Under the pieces are notes generated by a model. The model was not told the origin of the DNA, did not search any database, and was given only the letters and a program-made list of their open reading frames with translations. A stretch of DNA of 64,000 bases from Pseudoscleropodium purum (lineage: Eukaryota; Streptophyta; Bryopsida; Hypnales; Brachytheciaceae). The stretch is taken from positions 17,360,001-17,424,000 of the forward strand of contig OZ017797.1 of the NCBI GenBank assembly GCA_963969395.1. The letters are read 5' to 3'. Both the position numbers and the translations under genes were made by a program. Of this stretch, positions 52,703 to 62,262 are shown piece by piece. The number at the start of each line of letters is the position of its first letter. Position 1 is the stretch's first letter.

Positions 52703-52854
52703 CGTCCGCCCCAAAATAGCGTCCGTTTTCCGGACGTCCGGACACACGGACGCTAGCGGATGCAACGTCCCTTCCGCCGTCGAAAGGCGGACGGGCGGGG
52801 CAGTCAGGCGTACAGACCAGATGGGGTGGACGGACAGGGCGGACGAGGCGGACT
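52703..52854. repeat. GTCCGCC/GGCGGAC array 1
   Basis: A GC-rich block of about 150 bp built from CGTCCG, GGCGGAC and GGACGG words, in sharp contrast to AT-rich flanks. It includes a perfect palindrome around CCGGACGTCCGG. It separates the phosphatase fragment (left) from unit A (right, whose frame ends at 53,234). Confidence 0.85.
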
Positions 52855-53233
52855 TCACATTGCCATTAGTCATTAGAAAATTTTATATTGTTATGTAATT
52901 TGAATGTTACACAATCAAAAATGAATGCATCCACGTAAAATAAGATGTACATATAAAAATATTTTTATACGCAAATGAAAATATAGCATCTTTATATATA
53001 AATATATATGTATAAACAAAATACATGAAAACATAGTTCCAATATCACTATTGAATCCTATACGATCTTTTTAAGATCTAAATCTTTCACATTCTTTTTT
53101 GTTTTTAAACAATGAAAAGACCATTGTTTTTAAAAAACAAAATTCTCTTCAAATCCTACTTTCCACCGGATGGACCACTACCTTCTCCCAAAACAAAAGG
53201 AAAATCTGCTGTACCGAGGAGTTTAGCAGATGA

Positions 53234-56200
53234 TTAACGAGTTGACCGTTGTTGACTTGGACGGACTATTCGCCCTCCAGATTGAACTTCGATGTCCACC
53301 TTATGAAATTGTTTCTTGGTTCCCGGAGAGAAGTCTTCGTCCTCTTCACGCTTCCTTTTTTGTTTTCTTTTCGGTGATAAATCGACTTTGTCTGCCTTCA
53401 AGGTTCTCAAGTTGCTCTCCACACGATCTACCATCGCTTGAACAACTTCATCATTTCTTTTCCCTTGCCATACTGTGAGGCAGTCTCCATCCAATAGGAA
53501 AGCCTTCCAATGCCCTATAATATCGTCAATGCGCCTATCAAATGCTGCTGCCACATCTACAGATGAATGTCTTGTACTTGTTAGTACATTTGTATCGTAG
53601 ACAGCACGAACTTTTGCAGCCTCTTCCAACTTCGACAATAGAAGGGCCCTACCTACGAGGGTGTGGTCGTATGCCTTATACAGCTCATCGAACTCTTTTC
53701 CATGGTTCACCTCCACCCAACTGTCTTCTGGTCCTCTCTCCACTTTTTTATCTGGAAAACGAAAGAACTTTTCGTGTTGCAAGCTCCAATGTTCCCCCAT
53801 GTTGCGACAAAACATTTCACGGGCCGCGTCATCTACGATTCCTCGAGCCCGCAATTCCACCTCTCTATTGTGAGTCATCCACACATCCAAATCCAATGGT
53901 TGCTGAGATTCTTCGTACAAATCATGCCTCTGTTCATTTGCATTCGACCGGATTGGCTTCCCCCAATGTTGATAATTTTGAAATTTGTATGGCGCTTGAT
54001 CAAGAGGAAGATTCCAACGATTGTACTCATGGCCTAGAGGCATAGCTTCCAAGATACCAAACATTTTGTAGAACCTAGCACTCAATGGACTACGACACTC
54101 GGCACACACCGAACGAATGAGTGATGCTTTCACAATGCAAGTGACATGGAAAGTGTAGCGACATTGGCCCATGGTTACCGCACCTTCCGGTCTGAAGAGG
54201 CCTTGGCAAAGGCTACAACAACCATCCAAGATTGGAGAGGTTGGATCACAAGCATGCACCACTCGCTTGTCTTTCACATTGATGTGTGCTGAAAGTGTGT
54301 TGTAAGGGACCCATCCTTCCTCTACTTCCAAGGCCCAATTAATGGGTGGAGCTTGGTCCTTCTTTATATGGTTTAACCGTTCAAACATGGCATCCATGTC
54401 TCCCCAACATGTGATCTCCGTATATTCCTTAGAAGGATGTTGGTCAAATATAGTTTTGAACCAACTCAAAGAGCTTTGAATGGCATCGCAATTTTCATTC
54501 GACTCCATTGCCAATGTTTGAAGACCTGCCATTGCTCGAGATACTACAGAGGGTCTGTTTTGGAGTCTTTGTACCCATGCTAACCATCGAGACTCCAAGC
54601 CGCTAGATAGCATAAACTTCTTAAAATCCAAGCACAATTGCAATCGATTCAACTTGGATTCAACGATTCCTTTTGCTTCAATTGTCTCCTCCAATTTATG
54701 CTTCAACTCTTCAAAGTCACAACTCTCTATTTGCGTCTCCGCATTCACGTAAACGGATGAAAGTTTTTCCATTGTTGTTGTGTTACTTTTAACATGCTCA
54801 TGTTGTGACTTTCTTGTACATTCACAATAGCAGGGTTGTCGCTTGGTTCAGCCTTATCAAAAAAAAGAGAGAGCTTATCTTCACTCTCTTGAGTCTTTTG
54901 ACTGTCTTCGAGTACAATTACTGGTGAGATTGCAACCTCACTCGGATTCTTGGAGGTCCCTTGTAATTCTGCAATCTGTTTACGCATCTTCATCAACTCC
55001 TCTATTTGCCTCGATGATTGTTGATTTAAATGTTCAACCTCACTCTCCGAAGTCTTTAATTTCAACTCCAACACTTTGCACCTTGCTTCCACTCCTCCAA
55101 GATCAGCAATTTTTTTCTCATATTCCACCAATTATAGTATGTGAACATCTCTTTCTTCGAAAAGTGGTCCGAAAGTCTTCGTGAGATTCTGAAATGCTAT
55201 AGCACCTTTCAACATGTCTGGTGCCATGAAAGAAAACTCCTTGGCCAAATTCATAAAAGTCGGAGCAACTTGCGCTAAAAATTCAGCTGACATCGTCATC
55301 TTGAAAGTTGTATCAAGTATATGTTCAACAATCTTTGAATCTGCAAGTGGACTCATTGGAACAGCAGTAGCACCATCATCGGGATTAGACAATTCGCCTA
55401 TTTCTTCATGAAGATTAGCAAACTGAACCGAGAGCTTCAAAAGATTTTCCAATTGTTTTGGATTGGACATTTCTTGCAAGGTTCGATGTAGAGGACTGGG
55501 CAATGACGTTGTAAACGGAAACTCCTCCGTCCGCCTTTTACGCTCGGAACTCCATAATGAGGATATATTATCAATCGTCACGCCTTGTCCACGAGGCGTA
55601 TGTACTTTGTCTTCTAAACTTAACGCTGGACTAGATTCAACGCCTTGATGCATAGGCGGAGATTTGTAGACCAAACTATCAAAACAATTGTTGGCTATCA
55701 GACTATCAATTGTAGCATTAGCCCTTGCCACTTTCTCTGCCAAGACTTCGTCTACTTTACTTTTTGAAGTTTCTCCGCGTTCCGTGCAAACATTGCCTTC
55801 GTTTACAAACTCTGTTTGCGTTTGTGCCGCAACATTTGGTGTAAAGGTCAAACGCGTTGGAGCTGTGGAAAAGACTTCACCCTCCTACGCCTCTACATCT
55901 TTCTCCACATCTTTCCCCACATTTTTCGAAGAACTTTCATTGATTGCTTTTGTTGGAGATTGTACAGACCGTAATTCTTCAACATTTGAGGCTTTCTCCA
56001 CACCATCCGTTTTCACCTCAATAGTATTTTTTAATGCTTTTTCTGTTTCTCCCTTTGAATTGTACAAGTTGGGAATGTCCTTTGGATTGGCTTCAAGTAG
56101 AAGTAGGCAAGCTGTTGTTGTCGGAAACGTGCTCCAATCGATCTTGCGCTCTAATATAAGTTCAGCGTAAACCATACACGCCACGCTATAATTAATATAG

Positions 56201-56550
56201 CCTTTGCTTCTGCGCTTGTTTCCGAATAGAACACGCCACACCTCCTCAGATCGATGGACAAAATGTTTGTTGTTGCAAGTCCATGGTTTACAACAAAAAT
56301 CCCGTGTATGACTCTTGTGCAACTCCTGAGGCCACAACTTGTTAATGTAGTACATTTTAATAAAGGTCCTACACATTTTTGATGTCCAATACTCCGCATC
56401 TTTATCTTCCCACCCGCTCTCTGCTTTATTTGTAGGGTCATTTAAAATGTCAAGCCGAAGGTCATGTATAGCCCCCTTCACTTTGCTCTTTTTCTTGGCT
56501 TCGCTTCTCGGAATCACCCCATCCATATTTCGATCACCTTCGCCGTTCAT
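53234..56550 (-). pseudogene. TE-like unit A: ~1,100-codon coiled-coil and RING-like protein, broken
   Basis: One minus-strand frame starts at ATG 56,550 and runs with only two stops (TAG at 55,885-55,887, TAA at 55,132-55,134) to about 54,760, where a frame change leads into a 512-codon frame ending at 53,234. The first part (about 220 residues) has a WTSKMC..WPQELHKSHTRDFC region of unknown fold. The second is Ser/Thr-rich. The third is a coiled coil (KKIADLGG...EVEHLNQQ). The last holds a RING-H2-like cluster C186-x2-C189-x14-C204-x-Y206-x2-H209-x2-C212-x10-C223-x2-C226 (numbering from its own Met) and a basic C-terminus (SPKRKQKRKREEDEDF). I do not recognise the protein family. A TE or captured gene is suggested by surroundings and decay, not by a transposase motif. 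Confidence 0.55.
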
Positions 56551-56762
56551 GATTGTCAATTGGATTCAATAATCAATTGAAGTGAATAAAAAAATCTCAC
56601 GTGATAGTCAAAAGTGATGGCATCAACCGCAACACAGTAACAAAAGATAGAGGACCCCAACTCTCCACCCCATAGGAGCAACTAGCGCATAAAGCAATAG
56701 TAGCACATCCAACTTGGCACCGAAGGAGAATTGAAGTGAGAAAGAAATGAAAGGCACTCCAC

Positions 56763-56769
56763 CCTTATA
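56763..56769 (-). promoter_or_regulatory. TATA-like box upstream of unit A
   Basis: On the minus strand GGCGGACGGCTATAAGGGTG joins the last array unit to a CTATAAG box. It lies about 215 bp upstream of the unit A ATG (56,550). Equivalent boxes precede units B and C. Promoter function is inferred. Confidence 0.5.
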
Positions 56770-56770
56770 G

Positions 56771-56970
56771 CCGTCCGCCACCGGACCTGCCCTGGACCGC
56801 ACGCCGTTCGCCCGTCGCCCCGTCCGCTCGCCCTGACCGATCGACCCGTCCGACCGCCACGTCCGCCCGAACTGTCCGCATTGTCCACCTTCCAACGCCG
56901 TCCGCGCTTTGGACACACCGACCACCCCACTTAAACACTGACCGCCGACGGCGTCCGCCCAATTGTCCAT
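56771..56970. repeat. GTCCGCC array 2, upstream of unit A
   Basis: About 200 bp of C-rich sequence with repeated CGTCCGCC, CCGTCCG and CCGACC words on the plus strand (GGCGGAC relative to unit A). Flanks are AT-rich. It directly precedes the TATA-like box of unit A. Confidence 0.85.
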
Positions 56971-59127
56971 TGGTGCATCTTATGAGGCCATTATTATTCA
57001 AAAAGAGCGGTAACATTTCAAAAATAAAACAGCCTAATAATCACTGCTAAATGAGGATCAATGTAATTGATTTATCATTTTTTTTTTTTTAAATGTAAAC
57101 CCTAAACCCTATACCCTAATTACCCTAAACCTTTTCTTTTTTCCCCTAAATTGTTTTACGAATGAGGAGAATGTGGTTAAGTTGAATATGTTTGGATTAT
57201 TTACTGATATTATCCCTCTAAATAGGTTTTGAGAAGATCTGAAGATGGTGGGGATTTTTTTAAAGTTCATTAAAAAATCAAATGTTTTGCAGAAATAATC
57301 AATTCCTTTTTCATTGTAAACAAATGAAATTTTAAAAAAAGGCCCCAATACATAATTAGAATAACAATTTAATGGATTTCAACCTCATGATATTTAATGA
57401 AAGGTTGTGATTTCTCATTAAAAGTGCATCACGATCTTCAAATGAACATCGAGTCTTTCATATTTTTTGATGAGATTTTGATTAGATTTGAAAACAAAGA
57501 AAAAGAATGAATGTTTTAGTTTTCAAATCATGTATGGCTATATTTTTCCTTAAAAACATAGAAAAATTCGTTACTTGAGTTGGTTGAGTAGAATACATTA
57601 TACACTTATACATGTGCTATATTTACTTTGAAGGGTAATTCCAATATTCTCATTTTAGATGTTTTTAAATATTAATTTTAAAAAAGAGGATTCATTGTTT
57701 AAAGATCTAAAAAATTGACAAATATAATTTCTATTATAAATAGGAATTGAATTCGGAATTCGATTTTTGAAATGATTCAAATGAATAAGATATTGATTAT
57801 AAAATATTTCTTCGTTTGAATTTTCAAAATGAATTCACGAAACAATTGCAAACTTTTGAACTTAGGTATATGGTATTGTTTTTGGTTTGTACTTTGTAGA
57901 GTATAATACTTCAATTTTAATCCTAAATAAATGAAAAATTTCCACATGAATGAAATGTTTCTATGTATTGCACAAATATTTCTACAAATTATTATGATAA
58001 TTAAATACATTGTTACATTTCATAAAATATTCTACATAGTAAAAAAAAATCATTTCAGTTTTCAATCATGATAAATGATGTCTTCTACTCTTTCTGTTAT
58101 ATGTTCATTTTGTATAACATGTACATTGTACAATATTTGAGAGCAGGGTAGTTCATTTTTGACTCTCATTGAAATAGAAAATATATTTGGATTTGGATTT
58201 TAAAATCATTATGTATTCTACGGTCTTGCAAGAATGCATCTTGCTCCTTCCTTTGAATCCTTTTGATATTTTCTTTTTTTTCCTTTGTTTTCTGTCTCGT
58301 AGGACTCTTATTCTCTTGTTCTCTTCATTTGACCAGCCTATTTGGTTTGGCTCTTAGTTTGTTTGTTTGTTTTTTAATGCAATGGTTTATGCATATGTTA
58401 TAAAAATATATATATTATTTATTTAAAATCAATATATTGATGAACAAACGCATAAAGGCATTGAATGCTTTCATATTTAAAGTTATAAATCTATCATAAA
58501 TCACTCTTGCAAATTTGAATGATTGAATCGAAAATTTGAAAATGTAATTACAAGAACTTTCAATTCAATCAATTGCATAAATCATATTAAATGTTGAAAT
58601 GCAACTCATATGAGTTTAGCATCTATGAAGATTAATTCATGCCATCCATATGCAATTTTCCAATTTAATAAAATGCAATTGAGTACTTCAATTTCTTTCC
58701 CTTCAATTCTCCAAGTAACATTTACTTCATATCTTTCTCTATTTGTTTATTTATTTTTTGGGAGCAAATGGAGAAACCATCTTTGTCTATATTTGAACAT
58801 GCACTCTTATTTGATTGATGAAGAATAGATCTATGAAATATATAATCATTGATCCATTCATATTGATTTATCTAATTTATTTTATGTATGTATATATATT
58901 TATATATATATATCATTAAAGGAGTATGGAAGACAAGATTGACAGATTGTGTTCGAATGTTGTTGATTTTGAAATGATTTAGTACTATATCATTTATAAG
59001 AATATTATAATAGTGTTATGTTATAATATTCCTAAAACAATTGCAACAAATATTAAAATACATGCTAAGTTAGGTTTGTTAGCCTACCAATTGTTCATTA
59101 ATAGACATAATTGAGTAGCCCCCTTAA
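56971..59127. other. AT-rich intergenic DNA between units A and B
   Basis: No supported gene. It contains a T-run (57,077-57,090), a telomere-like patch (57,096-57,131) and a TA-rich simple repeat around 58,883-58,914. Confidence 0.55.
57096..57131. repeat. Interstitial telomere-like CCCTAAA patch
   Basis: TAAACCCTAAACCCTATACC followed by CTAATTACCCTAAACC is an imperfect run of about five plant telomere units. It sits after a T-run. Too short and degenerate to be a chromosome end; more likely a repair scar or element terminus. Confidence 0.7.
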
Positions 59128-59390
59128 ATGAAACACTCAATATCTAATATCTTACAATCCAAATGGTGGATTTGTCTAAAATTTTTTCCACATTTTTTCC
59201 AACTAATTTACTACAAGATCCTACGATTACATATGCCCAAAAGTATTTTTCTTCTAAGACTTGGTATTTGCACTACTAATGACAATTTTGAAGTGTTTTT
59301 AGTGAAAAGAACTTTAGGAGCTAAACATCTATACCGTGAGATTTTGAAAAAAGAACAATTTGCTTCATTGGGTTTGGGGTTTAAGGTGAG
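59128..59390 (+). other. Unassigned plus-strand frame ending at array 3
   Basis: The 263 bp before array 3 are open on the plus strand and read, among others, LRLGICTTNDNFEVFLVKRT and AKHLYREILKKEQFASLGLG. This is more protein-like than the AT-rich DNA around it, and it ends at GGTTTAAG followed by GTGAGCC, which would be a fair splice donor. It may be a fragment of a captured gene. No family is recognised. Confidence 0.25.
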
Positions 59391-59680
59391 CCGTCCGCCT
59401 TGTCCGCCCGATCCGGCGTCCGCCCCGTCCGCCGTGTCCGCCCCGTCCGTCGCGATATCTGTCCGCTTGATCCGGAGTCCGCCCTGTCTTCCATCCGCCC
59501 TGTCCGTCCGATCCGGCGTCCGCCGCATCCGCCTCGTCCTCTGTCCGCCCGATCCGGCGTCTGCCCCGTCCGTCCCGATACCCGTCCGCCACGATATCCA
59601 TCCGCCCCGGTACGGCCGTCCGATTGACACGTGGACTGATGTGGTCCGCATGATCTGGACGTCCGCCTCGGGGCGTCCGC
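59391..59680. repeat. GTCCGCC array 3, upstream of unit B
   Basis: About 290 bp of GTCCGCC, CCGTCCG and GATCCGG words. The composite CCGATCCGGCGTC-GCC recurs three times (near 59,408, 59,507 and 59,548), with a variant at about 59,468. Long open frames on both strands across it are repeat artefacts of Pro/Arg/Ser or Gly/Asp/Arg content. Confidence 0.9.
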
Positions 59681-59690
59681 ATATGTATAT
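59681..59690 (+). promoter_or_regulatory. TATA-like box upstream of unit B
   Basis: ATATGTATAT follows the last GTCCGC of array 3 and lies about 225 bp upstream of the unit B ATG (59,914). Spacing matches the boxes before units A and C. Function is inferred. Confidence 0.45.
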
Positions 59691-59913
59691 GGGGAGGCGA
59701 ACGGCTCATTCTAAACAATCATTCTCTTTTGGAGTGGGCGGACCAGTGCATTGGAAGCTCTGCGCGCCCCTTCCGCTTTGAGTGAACGATTGTTGTGGCA
59801 TTGTTACAAATTTTCACAAATTTCACACTTGTAAAATTTTAATTAATTAATTAAATCAAAATTTTGGTTCTTAAGCTTCCTAATTGTTCCATTCTCTTTG
59901 CTTCGGCTTCATC

Positions 59914-61176
59914 ATGCTGAAAGATAAAACACCCAAAAAAAGTAGTCGAAAGGGAAGACCCCAATTGTTCGATTCGGATGCTTGGGCCGATCCATTGTGC
60001 GTGGGTGAACCGGGATGGGAAGAAGAACCAAGAAGAGTGTGGGATTGCTGAATGTGCAAGAAGTGTGTGAAAATGACTCACATTCAAAAACTTTGGCGAC
60101 GTGAATGTGTAGAGCACTAAGCGCCACATTGGGAAGGACAAATGTCTACGTGCCAAAGTGAACACTTCAAACAACGATACACACAAGTGCATCGAGTTCT
60201 TGGCATTAAAAGCGCCAAATCAAATATAATGAATTATAATGTTATGGCAATGGTTTAGGCAGAGATTGTACTCTACAAGGACGTGGACTGGTGTACCGCT
60301 ATAGGTCGCAATGTGGAGAACTATACGCGCACGGATGCTATTATAGATACACAGTGGAGGGGCGCAAGCGATTGCATGCCAGAGTGGTCCAATCGAGGTT
60401 ATCTACAACAACCTTCAGTTGTTCTATGAGATGCTGAAGATGCGTGGTCAGATGACGATGATGACGATGATATGCAAGCGCCTGTTACATTTGGAGTTAG
60501 GCACGAGCGGGTAGAAGAATGAGAACGAATTGAATTCGAACAACAAATGCAAGAGGCAACACGCAGAAGCCTTCAAGATCGTGGACGGCAAGATAGGCAT
60601 GGTGGGTCCTATGGACATGAACATGGAACGCGAGAATCTGAACAAGGAAGAGGTGGTTCATACTCTGGTTACGATCCTCAAAATAGATATGAAGGTGGAA
60701 GAGGGAGCTATGGATCCACGCATTATGGTGGTTCAAGTGCAGTTGGTTCTCATTATGGCACTCCCCTTGAAATTGGCTCTCAAGGTAGAGTAGGTAGCTA
60801 TGGCAACACGCACTATGGTAGGTCTAGTGAATCTGGTTCATATTATACGACGCCCACTCAAGTGGGCTCCGAAGGTAGTGGAGGAAGCCATGTAACCCCG
60901 CAGTATAGTTGCTCTCTTCACGGAAGCGCCCAATGCTATCCGGGATCAACTAGAAGTGATTCGTACGGGCATCATGGGGCCTCTTATTATGGGGCTTCAA
61001 ATGAAAGAGGATCAGAGCCTACTACTCCGGTTCCTCCTCCTACTTTTGGAGGTTCAAGCTATGGACAAGGAGGTGCACCGAGTGGATATCACGGAAACTA
61101 CGGAGGTGGTCCGTTCATTGGAGTACAAAGAAGAGGCAGCGGTCAACAATTTGAGTCCGATTCAGATTCTGAATAA
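59914..61176 (+). pseudogene. TE-like unit B: ~420-codon frame with Gly/Ser/Tyr-rich repeat tail, five in-frame stops
   Basis: A single plus-strand frame runs from ATG 59,914 to the TAA at 61,174-61,176 without a frameshift, but with five internal stops (TGA, TAA, TAG, TGA, TGA), the last near 60,520. The start reads MLKDKTPKKSSRKGRPQLFD. A CxxC pair (MCKKC) with downstream His may be the remains of a BED-like zinc finger. The middle has DAWSDDDDDDDMQAP, an acidic stretch like the C-terminal tails of plant hAT transposases. The last 209 codons are open and low-complexity, with a 30-residue tandem repeat (GSYGSTHYGGSS... / GSYGNTHYGRSS...) and a DSDSE end. A degenerate or internally deleted hAT transposase is my best guess; no hAT dimerisation domain is seen. 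Confidence 0.5.
60704..60883 (+). repeat. 90 bp tandem duplication in the unit B tail
   Basis: Two head-to-tail units of about 90 bp encode the 30-residue repeats starting GSYGSTHYGG and GSYGNTHYGR. They differ by scattered substitutions but stay in frame. Confidence 0.6.
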
Positions 61177-61772
61177 AAAAACATGCAAGTATATAGTGAG
61201 CATGTATTTGCCCCATTTTCTCATTTTTACTCTCACGACAAGTATAGAGCACTAGATTGGTAGAAGTAGTACAAAATTTTAAATGAATAGAACAATTTTG
61301 AACAACAATTTTGTTCACTTTTTCAAAAAGTGTTGTGTAATAGTGTACACCAAGTATGTATGTAGGTAAGCATATTGTTGAAGACATCATTGTATTATTT
61401 TATAATAGCGTTGATGTAGAAGGCTATAAGCGACTTTGATAAATAATAAAAATATGAAGAAGAAATGTAACTTTGTAAGAGCCATATTATGTCTATTTTT
61501 GAATTTAGCATTCGAGGTTAAATATGTACTAGCATGGTGTGTATTTTGAAATTATTGTTGTGTGTTTATTACATTTGAAAACTCGTAAATGGTATAAATG
61601 TATTTCTAATTAATTTATGAAAGATTGAATTATTTCAATATTTGAAATTTTTTAATTTTTCATTCAACGATTGCTAAAAACTAAAATGATTTCTTATTGG
61701 TATGAAGAAATGCCCAAATTAAACAATTAGTGGTTCTTCTTTAGATTCTATTTTAAAATATGGAAAATAAAT
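61177..61772. other. AT-rich spacer between units B and C
   Basis: No supported gene. The DNA returns to strong AT bias right after the unit B stop and changes abruptly at 61,773, where array 4 begins. Confidence 0.5.
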
Positions 61773-62067
61773 CGGATCGGGCGGACACTTGATTTGTCCA
61801 CCCGTGGCCGTCCGATCTGGCGGACGGGGCTCGAGGGTTTCGGGGAGGCGGACGGCCGATGCGTCCGCCACCCGTGGCCCGTCCGATCGGGCGGACAGTT
61901 TGGGGCCGTCCGCTGCTGCCCGTCGGATCGGGCGAACGCCAGATTTGTCCGCCCGTAGCCGTCCGATCAGACGGACGGCCGATGCATCCGCCACCCCCGG
62001 CCCGTCCGATCGGGCGGACGGTTTGGGGCCGTCCGCGCGTTATAAGATGAGCGGACGGGCCGTCCGC
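61773..62067. repeat. GTCCGCC/GGCGGAC array 4, upstream of unit C
   Basis: About 295 bp, made of two tandem copies of a longer unit starting CGGATCGGGCG (61,773 and 61,923). The second copy is about 40 bp shorter. Unlike array 3 it mixes both orientations, so short inverted pairs such as CGTCCGATCGGGCGGAC are frequent. Confidence 0.9.
62040..62046 (+). promoter_or_regulatory. TATA-like box upstream of unit C
   Basis: GCGCGTTATAAGATGAGCGG places a TTATAAG box at the end of array 4, about 220 bp upstream of the unit C ATG (62,263). Equivalent to the boxes before units A and B. Function is inferred. Confidence 0.5.
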
Positions 62068-62262
62068 ATTGTCACTTTTGCTTTGCCCCTTGTGAATGCA
62101 AGGTGGAGCGAAGAACTTGGTGGTTCATCCTCCATTGGCTCCTTTCCGAGGTAAGGGAAGAGTGGTTTATTGGGGCCCCCTTCTTGCCAATTTTTTGGAC
62201 ACTTGCGCGTGAATTCAATTTCAAATTAAAAAATTTGATCTATATCAATTTCATTTGTCACG

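Noticed and set aside
53542..54045. Plus-strand frames opposite unit A
   Set aside because: They overlap the longer minus frame that carries the RING-like pattern and NLS-like tail; composition is that of an antisense shadow.
52703..56970. Arrays 1 and 2 as simple terminal inverted repeats of one transposon
   Set aside because: Both have outward-pointing GTCCGCC words, but I could not align them as one inverted repeat or find a matching target duplication; kept only as a possibility.
57096..57131. A true chromosome end
   Set aside because: Only about five degenerate telomere units, with ordinary sequence on both sides.
59211..59718. Long open frames on both strands across array 3
   Set aside because: Their Arg/Gly/Asp or Pro/Arg/Ser content is a direct product of GTCCGCC repeats lacking stops; no domain and no start context.
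60448..60736. Minus-strand frames opposite unit B
   Set aside because: They are complements of the acidic and Gln-rich codons of the plus frame and lack domains.
59391..62067. The arrays as a CRISPR-like or phage structure
   Set aside because: Repeats are 7-mers without regular unique spacers, in plant nuclear DNA.
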